The notes under the pieces were generated by a model. That model saw only the letters and a list, made by a program, of their open reading frames with translations. It had not been told where the DNA came from and did no database searches. Positions 39,801-45,646 of a DNA stretch of 58,357 bases are shown in pieces (the first letter of the stretch is position 1; each line of letters begins with the position of its first letter). The stretch is from a virus: the IMG/VR virus record IMGVR_UViG_3300041409_001210, positions 1 through 58,357 of that record. The stretch is one strand, 5' to 3'. The translations under genes were made by a program, and so were the position numbers.

Positions 39801-40991
39801 CTTGTTGACGAGGGAGAGGTTCTGTTCGGCGGCGTGAGCGACCAGCGGCGTGTAGTCGTGGCCCAGGTGCACGACCTGTTCGAGAACCTTGGTCGAGTTG
39901 ACCCGCGCATCCTGGGTCTGCTGGGTCCAGAATTTGCCGAGGGCGGAGCTGCTTTTCGCGAGTTCGAGCTCGGCCTTCCCGGCCGGCCCTTCCTGCTTCT
40001 CGACGAGGTGCAGTTCGGCCGCCGCTTTGGCCGCCTGTTTGGAGTCGTGGCCATAGAGCAGGACTGCCTGCTGGAGCGCCTTGTATTTTTCGGACAGTTG
40101 CTCGGTGTCGGAGATCGTCGATTTCGAGACCGCCATGTCGGCACCGCCGCCGACCAGCTGGGTAGCCAACGCGCCGCCGGCCATCAAGCCGGCGCCCGCT
40201 GCGGCCGAACCGGCAGAGCCGAGGACGCCGAGGCCGCTGAAGAGAAAGTGCTCGGCCCCGAAGCCCGCGAAGGCGCCCAGCGAGCCCGCGCCGGCGAGTT
40301 TGCCGCCACCCATCATCGCCCGCATCCACCATGGCCCGCTGCTGCCGGGGCTGTGGTTGCCCCACGCGAGCGTCGAGAGCGGTCCTTTGCCGTGGCCACC
40401 ATCTCCGGCGCTGGCGAGAATCGCGGCCAGGAGACCGGCGTCGTCAGCAGCGCCGCCGCCTGAGTGGCTGCGGAGGATGGTTTCCCGGGCGGTTCGCGCG
40501 GCAGTCGCCGTGGCGACTTCGCCGGCGCCGGCGGTCGGGGAGGCCGCGCCGACTGCGGCATCCTCGGCCGCGAGGGCGGCGAGCGAGGACTTGTCGATCT
40601 CGAGCTTGACCTCCTGGACGATCGGCGCTTTCGCCATTGCCCGCACCGCATCCATCTGGGCGATGACGGTGTCGAAGCCCATCGACTCGGCCTGGAGGTG
40701 GGTGGTCACCGACTCCTGGAAGATGTGCTTTTTCAGCCCACCCTCTTCGAAGCCGAGATCGTCCACCTCGGCTCGCAGCCGGGTCGTCGCCGGATCCTCG
40801 AAGATCGCCTTTTTGATCCCGGCCTCTTCGAAGCCCAGGTCATCGATCAGGGCGTGCAGGGTGACGGTCGGGTCGGAGGAGGCGAGCGCTTTGACGTCGG
40901 CGTCGAACTGGAGGAGTTCCTTTTTCGCCAACGCCATCCCGTCGACCCCGACGAGGACTTTCAATTCTGAGGCGGGGATGATGGCGTTCAC
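33858..40991 (-). CDS. Tape measure protein with embedded peptidase-like domains, 2,377 aa
   Basis: Sets tail length and enters the cell with the DNA. N-terminal repeats (DDLGFEEAGIKKAIF and DDLGFEEGGLKKHIF), Gly/Ala-rich membrane-like stretches and long helices are typical; a second repeat pair occurs near residues 870-1060 (MHAAVEAIRAG / MHAAIEAIKTG). Two enzyme-like parts lie in the middle: VHEFAHVRQ at 1572-1580 (HExxH, His1573) and an NlpC/P60- or CHAP-like domain with Cys1761 (GEWCGDF) and His1812 (GEHVALAIS). GTG at 40991, 20 bases after the HNH stop, is the likely start; the frame extends further up without support. Confidence 0.88.
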   Translation of the reverse strand: MNAIIPASELKVLVGVDGMALAKKELLQFDADVKALASSDPTVTLHALIDDLGFEEAGIKKAIFEDPATTRLRAEVDDLGFEEGGLKKHIFQESVTTHLQAESMGFDTVIAQMDAVRAMAKAPIVQEVKLEIDKSSLAALAAEDAAVGAASPTAGAGEVATATAARTARETILRSHSGGGAADDAGLLAAILASAGDGGHGKGPLSTLAWGNHSPGSSGPWWMRAMMGGGKLAGAGSLGAFAGFGAEHFLFSGLGVLGSAGSAAAGAGLMAGGALATQLVGGGADMAVSKSTISDTEQLSEKYKALQQAVLLYGHDSKQAAKAAAELHLVEKQEGPAGKAELELAKSSSALGKFWTQQTQDARVNSTKVLEQVVHLGHDYTPLVAHAAEQNLSLVNKGLKPLFSWLEGPEGTGIFEHLEEEFQHNLPTAMDALDQGTQFVIKTLNVASESTGGFIHSVDAFFTKWNNPQGFVIWEGHMEHMIGDFHLWEGFLKELGSDVVDIFSQDAGSGEAIVSTLTEMLTHLHEWETSTEGKEELHNLFVVHKEEILSLLKVIPPLISSLEPVYMTIAPPMVEAMTEILNVVGGFLHLMDETGPVTRWALGLGLIGLKLGLLQGPLALLRKQLWAPFESLLAKDPLIGRFFEDQVTETDALTTATEGLTGAVDNLTVSYEAMGTAAAAAGEEAAAVNVTSAGATMDPALAERALGPAEVAPLPLIDDPWEPDWAALKAQDARMRASGSAGYLGTGAGAGEAAAGGGSAMYAGTGIVLPALIIGVGGIVAKKVGEEANKISGHDGTSGNGRHSLLPEIPGVGHFQGAEEILGALGFGGESSHTGRNRANSHQKALGLEWMKSEAELTSLRGHFSDTMGKIHSDAKQGLGAIDGALETGLHQADETWQTGTSQWGGHTADAMHAAVEAIRAGMRDGTIDMSEGHERVHALLIQMGVAVGEFSNVVAGALEKSDAAALFEASKNPELKIPQSQRQAIGGEAEDLGRLKSGYVVELDQIKTLLRKGSEENAKAFQEGSPEWRAAAADNMHAAIEAIKTGEHEGYIAVEKGNKEIAALLKEAHLVTGNDPFGIAHSFVSSWEKAGGANRKGIASQISELGQMPPKMRAIAVQMELEQVRHAEQTGALVKGSYGRLRSAVVTEFGLMALKAGEQAQALGVNVVGPFGEMNSLVREALEDIGGNTSQVLEALGVTSLPQFHLKTGQLDKGLTKGDQSAFKAFGEGQGHQTGGFTVPGNSTGDNHPYLLPHESFIMNREATAAHGLQKGGMSPVVLESGERVFTPPEVAAVGAQKLEWMNSSVPRFQHGGMLGPEPQLQGPKGAVLGLGDAAIHTGYTAAQHFLQAHGSKGRTGTGGTINISGLEGNRFDIAAEEVRRAHAPHLAILALFEALIDENGPFSNVLEGEGAGVGAPIMSAAKEIAGFLTGTPAWTGNGSAIGLARMHPKMPAYEIAQIIQASGAGASSMGRDNYGTHQAEAEAMMRRNGFAEGGPVAARGFADDVWHALFGAVGPPAISFPHRREGETADTTRGRTVEIPTWEIPFLVSNAGAGRSSRDWVTDDVRRGLVHEFAHVRQNPEVWNHDVQAEGGASWFSDLRSSDVYAALGIPFHHVESAYPSQLAYVKAHYDENWVLSGQFKPLAGDFNHRQGGGPIGIAAGAGGRFDPRAVAHHPRARLTTEQQQEHLAWKWGAHMAEGGLIAKEEARLGVPNSTAASEAKKAQTEAESKQTPTEVVHWAMERIGQSQPWDSESPGEWCGDFLADDMRVHGLPVPSGYALAENWGKASYGTALGRAHMQAGAVIDYGGEHVALAISSSEMIQGNDHDGVVGTSPIVGSVGGSGITAVRWPEYSKGHGPGAGSKPTETVPGEFKGAHTKSLSLGSSKVPKTLHGIAEEMHRWRGELQTYEHAAHLATGRPKLQRALQANVTRIQKYLRELERARHKLRNEEAKKHYSHHLAKQLGKITGEEKNIELAERGYETAGQYAEQVVALEPTEPTLQQTPEQVGSETEKAYEVKVRGVEEANHQIELNHLHDYEAFVEGRERPAYEKVLGAEADWRNTILGAESKATGLEANWEVQIHSDDVMIAGIPRHFDAVKKRVDEWQKKNPKKALPTILGREWQDAQYERSLLPELRFQDGELRKALGEARQEFYPGFPKALQPPQPPLPGSGSFEQSMQEVQGIHWPGQHEHLAAAALAPPRHAGSVGGAIWDTQTAIEELGLNVAQAQAGIGSVAGSGAGSAGSSTSAAESERTQLLEELLRQANERAAIGEVERQTLNGAHILPYAGGYESGGMVAALVGEQGPEIVATRPGAYIRTAAETSSLLSPKVVVNHYEAERRTEVEINDEKVEAVINRMQRRGARTARRGLARAGS

Positions 40992-41011
40992 CTCCTCCCC
41001 GTCGATGGGGA

Positions 41012-41593
41012 TTAGTCGGGCTGGTCGTGGTGCCGCGCGCCGTGGCAGTCGCGACAGAGCCACTCGACATCGAGCGGCTGCGAATAGTCGGGGTGATGTG
41101 CCTGTATCGGAGCGCGGCCGTCCGCGTAAGGCTGGCCTGGTCCATGGCACGTCTCGCAGATCTTGGGACGCACAAGGTCGCCGCGGTTCAACGCCGCGGC
41201 GACAGCAGTTCTCGCCTCGTATTTCTCTGGGTAAGCGGCCCGGAGTCGATCGCGTTTGGCGGCTAGACGCTCCGGGTTGTCGGCTTCCCACTGCTCATCG
41301 GTCGCCTTCTTGCGCTCGCGGTTCTCTTGCCGCCAGCGAGCGGCCGTGGCGCTACGGCGCTCCGGATTGCGCTGCGCCAACTCACGGACTCGGTCAGGGT
41401 TCTCAGCTCGCCATCGCACTCGATTCTCGGTGACGCGCTCGGGATTGTCCTGCGCCCATTTCTTTGCGTATTCGCGCTGGCAGTCCTTACAGTTCCATGC
41501 GGCACCGTCGGTGCTCTTGGCGCTCTTGTGGAACTCGCCGAGCGGCTTCTCCTCGCCGCAGCGGGAGCAGCGTTTGTACGCTGGCTCTGGCAT
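41012..41593 (-). CDS. HNH homing-type endonuclease, 193 aa
   Basis: A zinc finger (CSRCGEEKPLGEF and CKDC, residues 9-36) is followed by a charged region with four NPER/NPDR motifs (about 45-120), then CETC, PIQAHHPDYSQPLDVEWLCRDCHGARH: the HNH ββα-metal core (His-His ... Cys-x2-Cys-His). This is the build of free-standing HNH endonucleases that invade phage genomes. It sits between the tail chaperone and the tape measure, outside the usual gene order. ATG at 41593 follows GGAGG; a leader hairpin lies before it. Confidence 0.88.
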   Translation of the reverse strand: MPEPAYKRCSRCGEEKPLGEFHKSAKSTDGAAWNCKDCQREYAKKWAQDNPERVTENRVRWRAENPDRVRELAQRNPERRSATAARWRQENRERKKATDEQWEADNPERLAAKRDRLRAAYPEKYEARTAVAAALNRGDLVRPKICETCHGPGQPYADGRAPIQAHHPDYSQPLDVEWLCRDCHGARHHDQPD

Positions 41594-41614
41594 CTGGCTA
41601 CCTCCAGGTGTCCG

Positions 41615-41646
41615 GCCCCCGGGTGTTTCGACCACCGCGGGGGCGC
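41615..41646 (-). promoter_or_regulatory. Structured leader hairpin before the HNH gene
   Basis: On the minus strand GCCCCCG, a bulged C, inner stem GGTG, loop GTCGAAA, CACC, then CGGGGGC. Outer stem and bulge are identical to the hairpin at 31367-31397 while the inner stem differs but still pairs. TGGAGGT and the ATG of the HNH gene follow. Confidence 0.55.
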
Positions 41647-41664
41647 TTTTACGTGTGGGGAATT

Positions 41665-41844
41665 CTATCTCCGGTTCCCTGCTTCTGCCTGCGCCTCCGC
41701 GAGGCGTCGCTCGTAGTCCTCGACCTCGACCAGGGTGTTCCAGTAGACGCGTTCGCGACGCGGCATCTCTTCGATTTCCCAGACGAACTTGCCCAGTCGA
41801 TCGGCAAGGTAGAAGAGGAACCGAAGTTCAGTCTTCGGTTCCAG
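41665..41844 (-). CDS. Tail assembly chaperone, frameshift extension (59 aa)
   Basis: This frame has no start of its own. It reads LEPKTELRFLFYLADRLGKF and continues VWEIEEMPRRERVYWNTLVEVEDYERRLAEAQAEAGNRR to TAG at 41665, the typical C-terminal part of the longer (GT-type) tail chaperone. It is joined to the shorter chaperone in the +1 frame; the only shared window lies between a TAG in this frame (41859-41857) and the TGA of the 0 frame. TTT-C at 41848-41845 is the best slip site. The fusion would be 199 aa. Confidence 0.75.
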   Translation of the reverse strand: MEPKTELRFLFYLADRLGKFVWEIEEMPRRERVYWNTLVEVEDYERRLAEAQAEAGNRR

Positions 41845-42265
41845 GAAACTCGTCCGCTACGGCGGTTTCCTCCTCGTCGGTGATGTCCATGATCTCGGCG
41901 ATCTTTTTGTTGATCCGGGTCATGGCCTTGCCCGGGAATGGCTTGCCGCCGTCCGAGCCGTCCCTGGACAGCACCGTCGTCCACTCGGCCTGCGTCAGCA
42001 CCGGAGCCTTGACGTACCGGGAGAGCGTGAAGGCGGTGTGCTCGATTTTGAAGCCCTGGATGGTGTCGGGCAGATTGGCCTGGATCGCCCGCTGCTCTTT
42101 GAAGCTGACGCCCCTCAGCAGCAGTTTGCCGCCGAGCTCAGGGACGTTCAGGTTGTCCTCCTCGGACTTGAAGCCAGTGCCGCTGGTGAGCGCGTCCTTG
42201 GTCAGAAAGCCGTCGCTGGTCGCCGTGGACGCCGTCTTCGCCGTGGCCGTGGGTGCATCGGTCAT
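41828..42265 (-). CDS. Tail assembly chaperone, short form (145 aa)
   Basis: Lies between the tail tube and the tape measure, where the G-type chaperone is found. The N-terminus is Thr/Ala-rich; the core (LLLRGVSFKEQRAIQANL, then FTLSRYVKAPVLTQAEWTTVLSRDG) is of the helical chaperone type, and the C-terminus is acidic. It coats the tape measure during tail assembly. The last five codons after TTT are used only when no frameshift takes place. Confidence 0.82.
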   Translation of the reverse strand: MTDAPTATAKTASTATSDGFLTKDALTSGTGFKSEEDNLNVPELGGKLLLRGVSFKEQRAIQANLPDTIQGFKIEHTAFTLSRYVKAPVLTQAEWTTVLSRDGSDGGKPFPGKAMTRINKKIAEIMDITDEEETAVADEFPGTED

Positions 42266-42352
42266 CTGGAACTACCCCCTTCGAGAGTGTGGAGAAACGG
42301 GAACGCGCCGGGACACCCCTGTCGGGCATCCCGGCGCGCGGTGCAGCGAGCG

Positions 42353-42805
42353 TCAGATTTCGCTTTCGCCGCCTTCGGTGGTCGGGATCCGTTCGACGCC
42401 CGACTGGCCGTTGTTCATGAACTCGACCGAGACCGACATCAGTTTCTTCGGTCCCGCGACGGGGATCGGGAGGCTGGTCAGGATCGCCTCTTTCATCCGA
42501 AAACGAGGGTTCGTCTCGGAGGCGAGGCCTTTCTTGGGGCGGAAGTTGATTTCCACCGTTTTGGCCTCTTCGAAGATTTCGCTGAGGAGTTCCTCGATCG
42601 AGCCTTCCCCGAAGTTGAGGAAGATGGTGACCGGGATCGACGCTTTGCCGAGGGTCGTGACGACCGTTTCGTAGTCGGCGTGCATCCCGGTCGAGTCTTC
42701 GGTCTGTTTTTCGCGTTTGACTTCGCCTTTGTTGCAGCTTTCGGAGACGACGACGCCGTCGATTTCCAGGCACATATCTCCGAGCTCGCGGGTGGGGAGC
42801 GTCAT
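42353..42805 (-). CDS. Major tail (tube) protein, 150 aa
   Basis: Position and fold features fit the tail tube: strand-rich, with CLEIDGVVVSESCNKGEVKREKQTEDSTG, ASIPVTIFLNFGEGSIEELLSEIFEEAKTVEINFRPKKG and KLMSVSVEFMNNG. It forms the hexameric rings of the noncontractile tail. Short for an actinobacteriophage tube protein, and without an added Ig-like domain. Its start overlaps the previous stop (ATGA). Confidence 0.78.
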   Translation of the reverse strand: MTLPTRELGDMCLEIDGVVVSESCNKGEVKREKQTEDSTGMHADYETVVTTLGKASIPVTIFLNFGEGSIEELLSEIFEEAKTVEINFRPKKGLASETNPRFRMKEAILTSLPIPVAGPKKLMSVSVEFMNNGQSGVERIPTTEGGESEI

Positions 42806-43053
42806 TTGGTCAGTCCTCCTTGGACTTTGGAGCCGACGGCGCTACCCGAGACGGGGGCCGGAGGCGGGGTGGTCTGGGGCGGCGTCGCACCGGTCGCATC
42901 GCCACTCGGCGCGGCTGCCGGTTTGTCCGACGTCTCTGAGATCGAGCCACGCTTCACAGCGCGTTCGATCCGCTCATCGGTCTCGGCCTTGAAGGTCGCG
43001 CCGAGGTCGTTCCCGCGGAAAGGGAACGGTCCGGTCACGCGGTATTCGGGCAT
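42802..43053 (-). CDS. Hypothetical protein beside the tail tube, 83 aa
   Basis: Begins MPEYRVTGPFPFRGNDLGATF, then a helical stretch (DERIERAVKRGSIS) and a Pro/Ala/Thr-rich tail. The N-terminus resembles short phage proteins that bind at the head or tail (YRVTGP.PFRG). GAAAGG is nine bases before the ATG at 43053. Perhaps a tail or tube accessory protein; no family certain. Confidence 0.6.
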   Translation of the reverse strand: MPEYRVTGPFPFRGNDLGATFKAETDERIERAVKRGSISETSDKPAAAPSGDATGATPPQTTPPPAPVSGSAVGSKVQGGLTK

Positions 43054-43091
43054 GGTCGATGCCTTTCGGTATGGCTTCACAAGGAAGCGGG

Positions 43092-43430
43092 CTAGCGGGA
43101 GATCTCGACGAGAAGCTCGGTGCCGAGGAGCAGCGTGCCGTCGGGCTGTTTGAAGGCGCGGTGGCCGGAGTGTTTGCGCACCGCGGCCGTCTGCACGACA
43201 TCGCCGAGGGTCTGATTCAGGGCGAAGGCGGTCAGCACCGGGCCGTCGCGCGAGATCAGTTGGTCGAGCACGTCCTCGTTCTCGGGGCTGTCCTCGCCGA
43301 TGAGAAGGACGACAGAGAATTTCTCGATCCCCTCGTCGTAGTCGCCGCCGACGAGTTGGACCTGGACACGGGCCGGGATCTCGCCGAGCGTCGAGCGAAT
43401 GCCGTCGCGGATCTCACCGAGGGTGCTCAT
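43092..43430 (-). CDS. Tail completion / connector protein, 112 aa
   Basis: Between the tail terminator and the tube gene. Sequence: STLGEIRDGIRSTLGEIPARVQVQLVGGDYDEGIEKFSVVLLIG, then LDQLISRDGPVLTAFALNQTLGDVVQTAAV. This pattern is seen in actinobacteriophage head-tail joining proteins of the minor tail or tail-completion type. ATG at 43430 overlaps the terminator gene (ATGA). Confidence 0.68.
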   Translation of the reverse strand: MSTLGEIRDGIRSTLGEIPARVQVQLVGGDYDEGIEKFSVVLLIGEDSPENEDVLDQLISRDGPVLTAFALNQTLGDVVQTAAVRKHSGHRAFKQPDGTLLLGTELLVEISR

Positions 43431-43837
43431 TCCCACCACACCCGGTAGATGCCGCCTGCGTCGGCGACGAGTTCGCCGCCGTCGATTTCGAAGCCCGGGA
43501 GATCGGATTCGCGGAAGAGGCCGATCAGGTGTGCGCCATCGAGAGCGAGTTCGGCCTTGTCGAGCAGTTCCTCGCAGCGGCGGTCGATCGCTTCGGCGAC
43601 GCCGGGGTCGCCCGAACGGTCGACCACGCCGACGAACCAAAGCTGGTTGTGGGCGGCGCTCGCGTGGAAGCCGTGTTCCTTGACGCCGGGGAGCTGGTGG
43701 AAGACGACGAACGGGAATTCGGCACCCTCCGGTGCCACCTTCGGGAAGATCGCCTCGGGCGCCGAGAGCAGCTCGCCGAGCGCCGAGTCGGTGCTGAGGC
43801 GCGCGAAGATGGCCTCAGGGACCGCCGTGGCGCTCAC
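43427..43837 (-). CDS. Tail terminator-like protein (DUF3168 type), 136 aa
   Basis: IFARLSTDSALGELLSAPEAIFPKVAPEGAEFPFVVFHQLPG with the later LWFVGVVDRSGDPGVAEAIDRRCEELLD follows the DUF3168/gpU-like tail terminator layout. The protein caps the tail tube at the head-proximal end. GTG at 43837 is chosen from the exact GTGA overlap; a frame three codons longer exists. Confidence 0.72.
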   Translation of the reverse strand: MSATAVPEAIFARLSTDSALGELLSAPEAIFPKVAPEGAEFPFVVFHQLPGVKEHGFHASAAHNQLWFVGVVDRSGDPGVAEAIDRRCEELLDKAELALDGAHLIGLFRESDLPGFEIDGGELVADAGGIYRVWWE

Positions 43838-44256
43838 CGAAACCACCCCGCGGCGTCCTCGTCGAAGGGCTCACGCTCGGCCTCGAGCGCCGGGATCAGG
43901 TACGCGAAGCCGTGCGCAGGGTCCTTCGGGATCCCGGTCGTCCAATCCATGTCGTAGGTGATGCCGTCCGGTTTGCCAGGGAACTCGTAGCGGGAGCCGC
44001 GCTCGCCGGTCCCGAGCTCGATGTAAACGGCGCGGGCGTCCGGCAGTCCGTCACCGGCACCGATCTCACCCGTGAAGCCGTCTGCGTGTCCCTCCACGCT
44101 CCCGAGCAGCTCGCCGCTGACCACGGAGCCCTGGGTGACGAGGTTGAGCCTGGCGCCGACCGCGACCGCCTCGGTGCGCTTGTCGACCGACTCCATCGCG
44201 TCGGCCTCGGCTCGATCGACGATCTCCGGGAAGCGGCTCTCGACCACGACAGGCAT
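43834..44256 (-). CDS. HK97 gp10-like tail component, 140 aa
   Basis: Resembles HK97 gp10: N-terminal helix SRFPEIVDRAEADAMESVDKRTEAVAVGARLNLV, then GSVEGHADGFTGEIGAGDGLPDARAVYIELGTG with the family YIELGTG motif, and the C-terminal DPAHGFAYLIPALEAER. It takes part in joining the head and tail. The stop overlaps the terminator start. Confidence 0.8.
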   Translation of the reverse strand: MPVVVESRFPEIVDRAEADAMESVDKRTEAVAVGARLNLVTQGSVVSGELLGSVEGHADGFTGEIGAGDGLPDARAVYIELGTGERGSRYEFPGKPDGITYDMDWTTGIPKDPAHGFAYLIPALEAEREPFDEDAAGWFR

Positions 44257-44654
44257 CAGTCCGACACCTCCCTGACCTCGACTTCGAGCAGAAGTTCGGT
44301 GGAGCGTTGCGGGACGAGGATGACCTCGTAGGTCTCGGCGTCGACCACTTCGAGGCGGTCGTGCTGGGTGATGGCGGTGCCAGGTGGCAGCAGGATCACG
44401 TCGTCGCGCCGCTCCTCGATCCGGTCGGCGGCGCTCGCTTTCTCGGCTCGACCGCCGCGGCCGAGGTACTCACCACCAGCTTTCGGCTGGATGGCACACG
44501 GCACCGGTTCGGCGCCGTCCGGGACAGGCCACGTGTAGTTGGTGCCGCCCTGTGCGGTCCGTTCCTCGACCCGCGGTAGGACGATCGCCCGGTTGACCAG
44601 CACCGTGCCGAGTTGCCGGGCTGCCATCGCCGGGGAGACGCCGAGCGGTGCCAT
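44256..44654 (-). CDS. Head closure / stopper protein, 132 aa
   Basis: Third in the connector set. It has a beta-barrel-like pattern: AIVLPRVEERTAQGGTNYTWPVPDG, CAIQPKAGGEYLGRGG, VILLPPGTAITQHDRLEVVDAETYEVILVPQ. Such proteins close the portal after packaging. The start overlaps the upstream stop as TGATG-like coupling. Family assignment is by position and shape. Confidence 0.68.
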   Translation of the reverse strand: MAPLGVSPAMAARQLGTVLVNRAIVLPRVEERTAQGGTNYTWPVPDGAEPVPCAIQPKAGGEYLGRGGRAEKASAADRIEERRDDVILLPPGTAITQHDRLEVVDAETYEVILVPQRSTELLLEVEVREVSD

Positions 44655-45049
44655 CAGAAGTCCCGGTGGTCGTCGAACTGGCCGCGGCGGAAGACGCCCC
44701 CGACCCGGTCGGAGTTCTCTTCCCGCGCTTCCTTGTCGGAGACGCTGATACCGCCGGCGAAGGGACCGCCTCTTGAGGCGACGACGCGGGCACGAAGCTC
44801 TCTCGCACGTTCGGCGAGATTTTCGGCCTGTTTGCTGTAGGTGAGCTTCGTGTCACCGGTCGAGATGTCGGCCTGCAGCGCGTACCGGCGCGAGAGGGAT
44901 TCGAGACAGGCAACCGAGGCCCATTCCCGGTCGCCTTCCACTTCTTCGAGCACCGTCCCGATCTGTTTGTCGGTGAGCAGCGGCGCAGCGGCGTCGATGT
45001 CCCCGATGGCAAACCGGACCGCCGCGATGTCTTCGGCGCCCGGTGCCAT
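44654..45049 (-). CDS. Head-tail connector (HK97 gp6-like), 131 aa
   Basis: DIAAVRFAIGDIDAAAPLLTDKQIGTVLEEVEGDREWASVACLESLSRRYALQADISTGD is the alpha-helical core of head completion/connector proteins that form the ring under the portal. C-terminal part is basic and disordered. Position after the major capsid and one extra head gene is normal for siphoviruses. Confidence 0.75.
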   Translation of the reverse strand: MAPGAEDIAAVRFAIGDIDAAAPLLTDKQIGTVLEEVEGDREWASVACLESLSRRYALQADISTGDTKLTYSKQAENLAERARELRARVVASRGGPFAGGISVSDKEAREENSDRVGGVFRRGQFDDHRDF

Positions 45050-45058
45050 CAGGTTGCC

Positions 45059-45646
45059 TCAGGCCGCGGCGGCGTCGATGGCCTTCTGGACGTCAGGCTT
45101 CTCGATGCGCCCGTCGTTGCCAGAGCCCTCGACGGTGCCCAGGTCGATCTCGTGCTCGGCGGCGAGGCGAACTGCGGCCTCGGTCGCGTTGACATCGGTC
45201 TGACCCGGGATCTCCTTGGCAGGCTCGGTCTCGGTCTCGATCGCGACGATGTAGCCCTCGTGGGTCACGATGGCTTCGCCCGACAGGCCCTCCTTCTCGA
45301 GTTCCTCCCGCTGCTCGTCGGTCAGCGCCAAGGCGCCTCCGCTGACGGCATCGATCGGCCAGCCCAGGGTCTCGCCCGGCGTGACGTCCTCGGGGACCTC
45401 GACATCGCTGTCGCTGCCCTCCTCGAGCTCGACGACCCGCTTGCGGGCGGTGTCGAGCTCCTCGGTCGCCTTCTCGTAGGCGACCGCGAACTCAGCGTCG
45501 TTCATCTCGGCGGCATCCGGCACCTTCGCGATCCTCTTGGTCCGCAAGAGGGACGCGTAGTTGCGTCCCTCCTCGTCCGGTACCGGCTCGCCCGGGGCGA
45601 TCCACTCGTCGCCCCACTTGAGGTGCTTCAGGGCGACGAAGGCCAT
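45059..45646 (-). CDS. Head-region protein with E3-binding-like domain, 195 aa
   Basis: The N-terminus (ALKHLKWGDEWIAPGEPVPDEEGRNY) is a small beta domain often found behind capsid genes. The C-terminal 40 residues (152-191: NATEAAVRLAAEHEIDLGTV, EGSGNDGRIEKPDVQKAI) closely follow the peripheral subunit-binding (E3-binding) domain of 2-oxo acid dehydrogenases, including the GSGxxGRIxKxDV signature. In between lies an acidic helical linker. The domain may bind another virion protein. ATG overlaps the capsid stop. Confidence 0.75.
   Translation of the reverse strand: MAFVALKHLKWGDEWIAPGEPVPDEEGRNYASLLRTKRIAKVPDAAEMNDAEFAVAYEKATEELDTARKRVVELEEGSDSDVEVPEDVTPGETLGWPIDAVSGGALALTDEQREELEKEGLSGEAIVTHEGYIVAIETETEPAKEIPGQTDVNATEAAVRLAAEHEIDLGTVEGSGNDGRIEKPDVQKAIDAAAA

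Noticed and set aside
39836-41291. Tape measure start at 41291 (2,477 residues)
   Set aside because: The extra 100 codons lie within the HNH gene in another frame and are Arg/Pro-rich; the GTG at 40991 right after the HNH stop is preferred.
41649-41984. Minus-strand frame of 111 codons over the chaperone end
   Set aside because: This is the third frame; the chaperone-like extension is in the +1 frame ending at 41665 and reads a credible protein.
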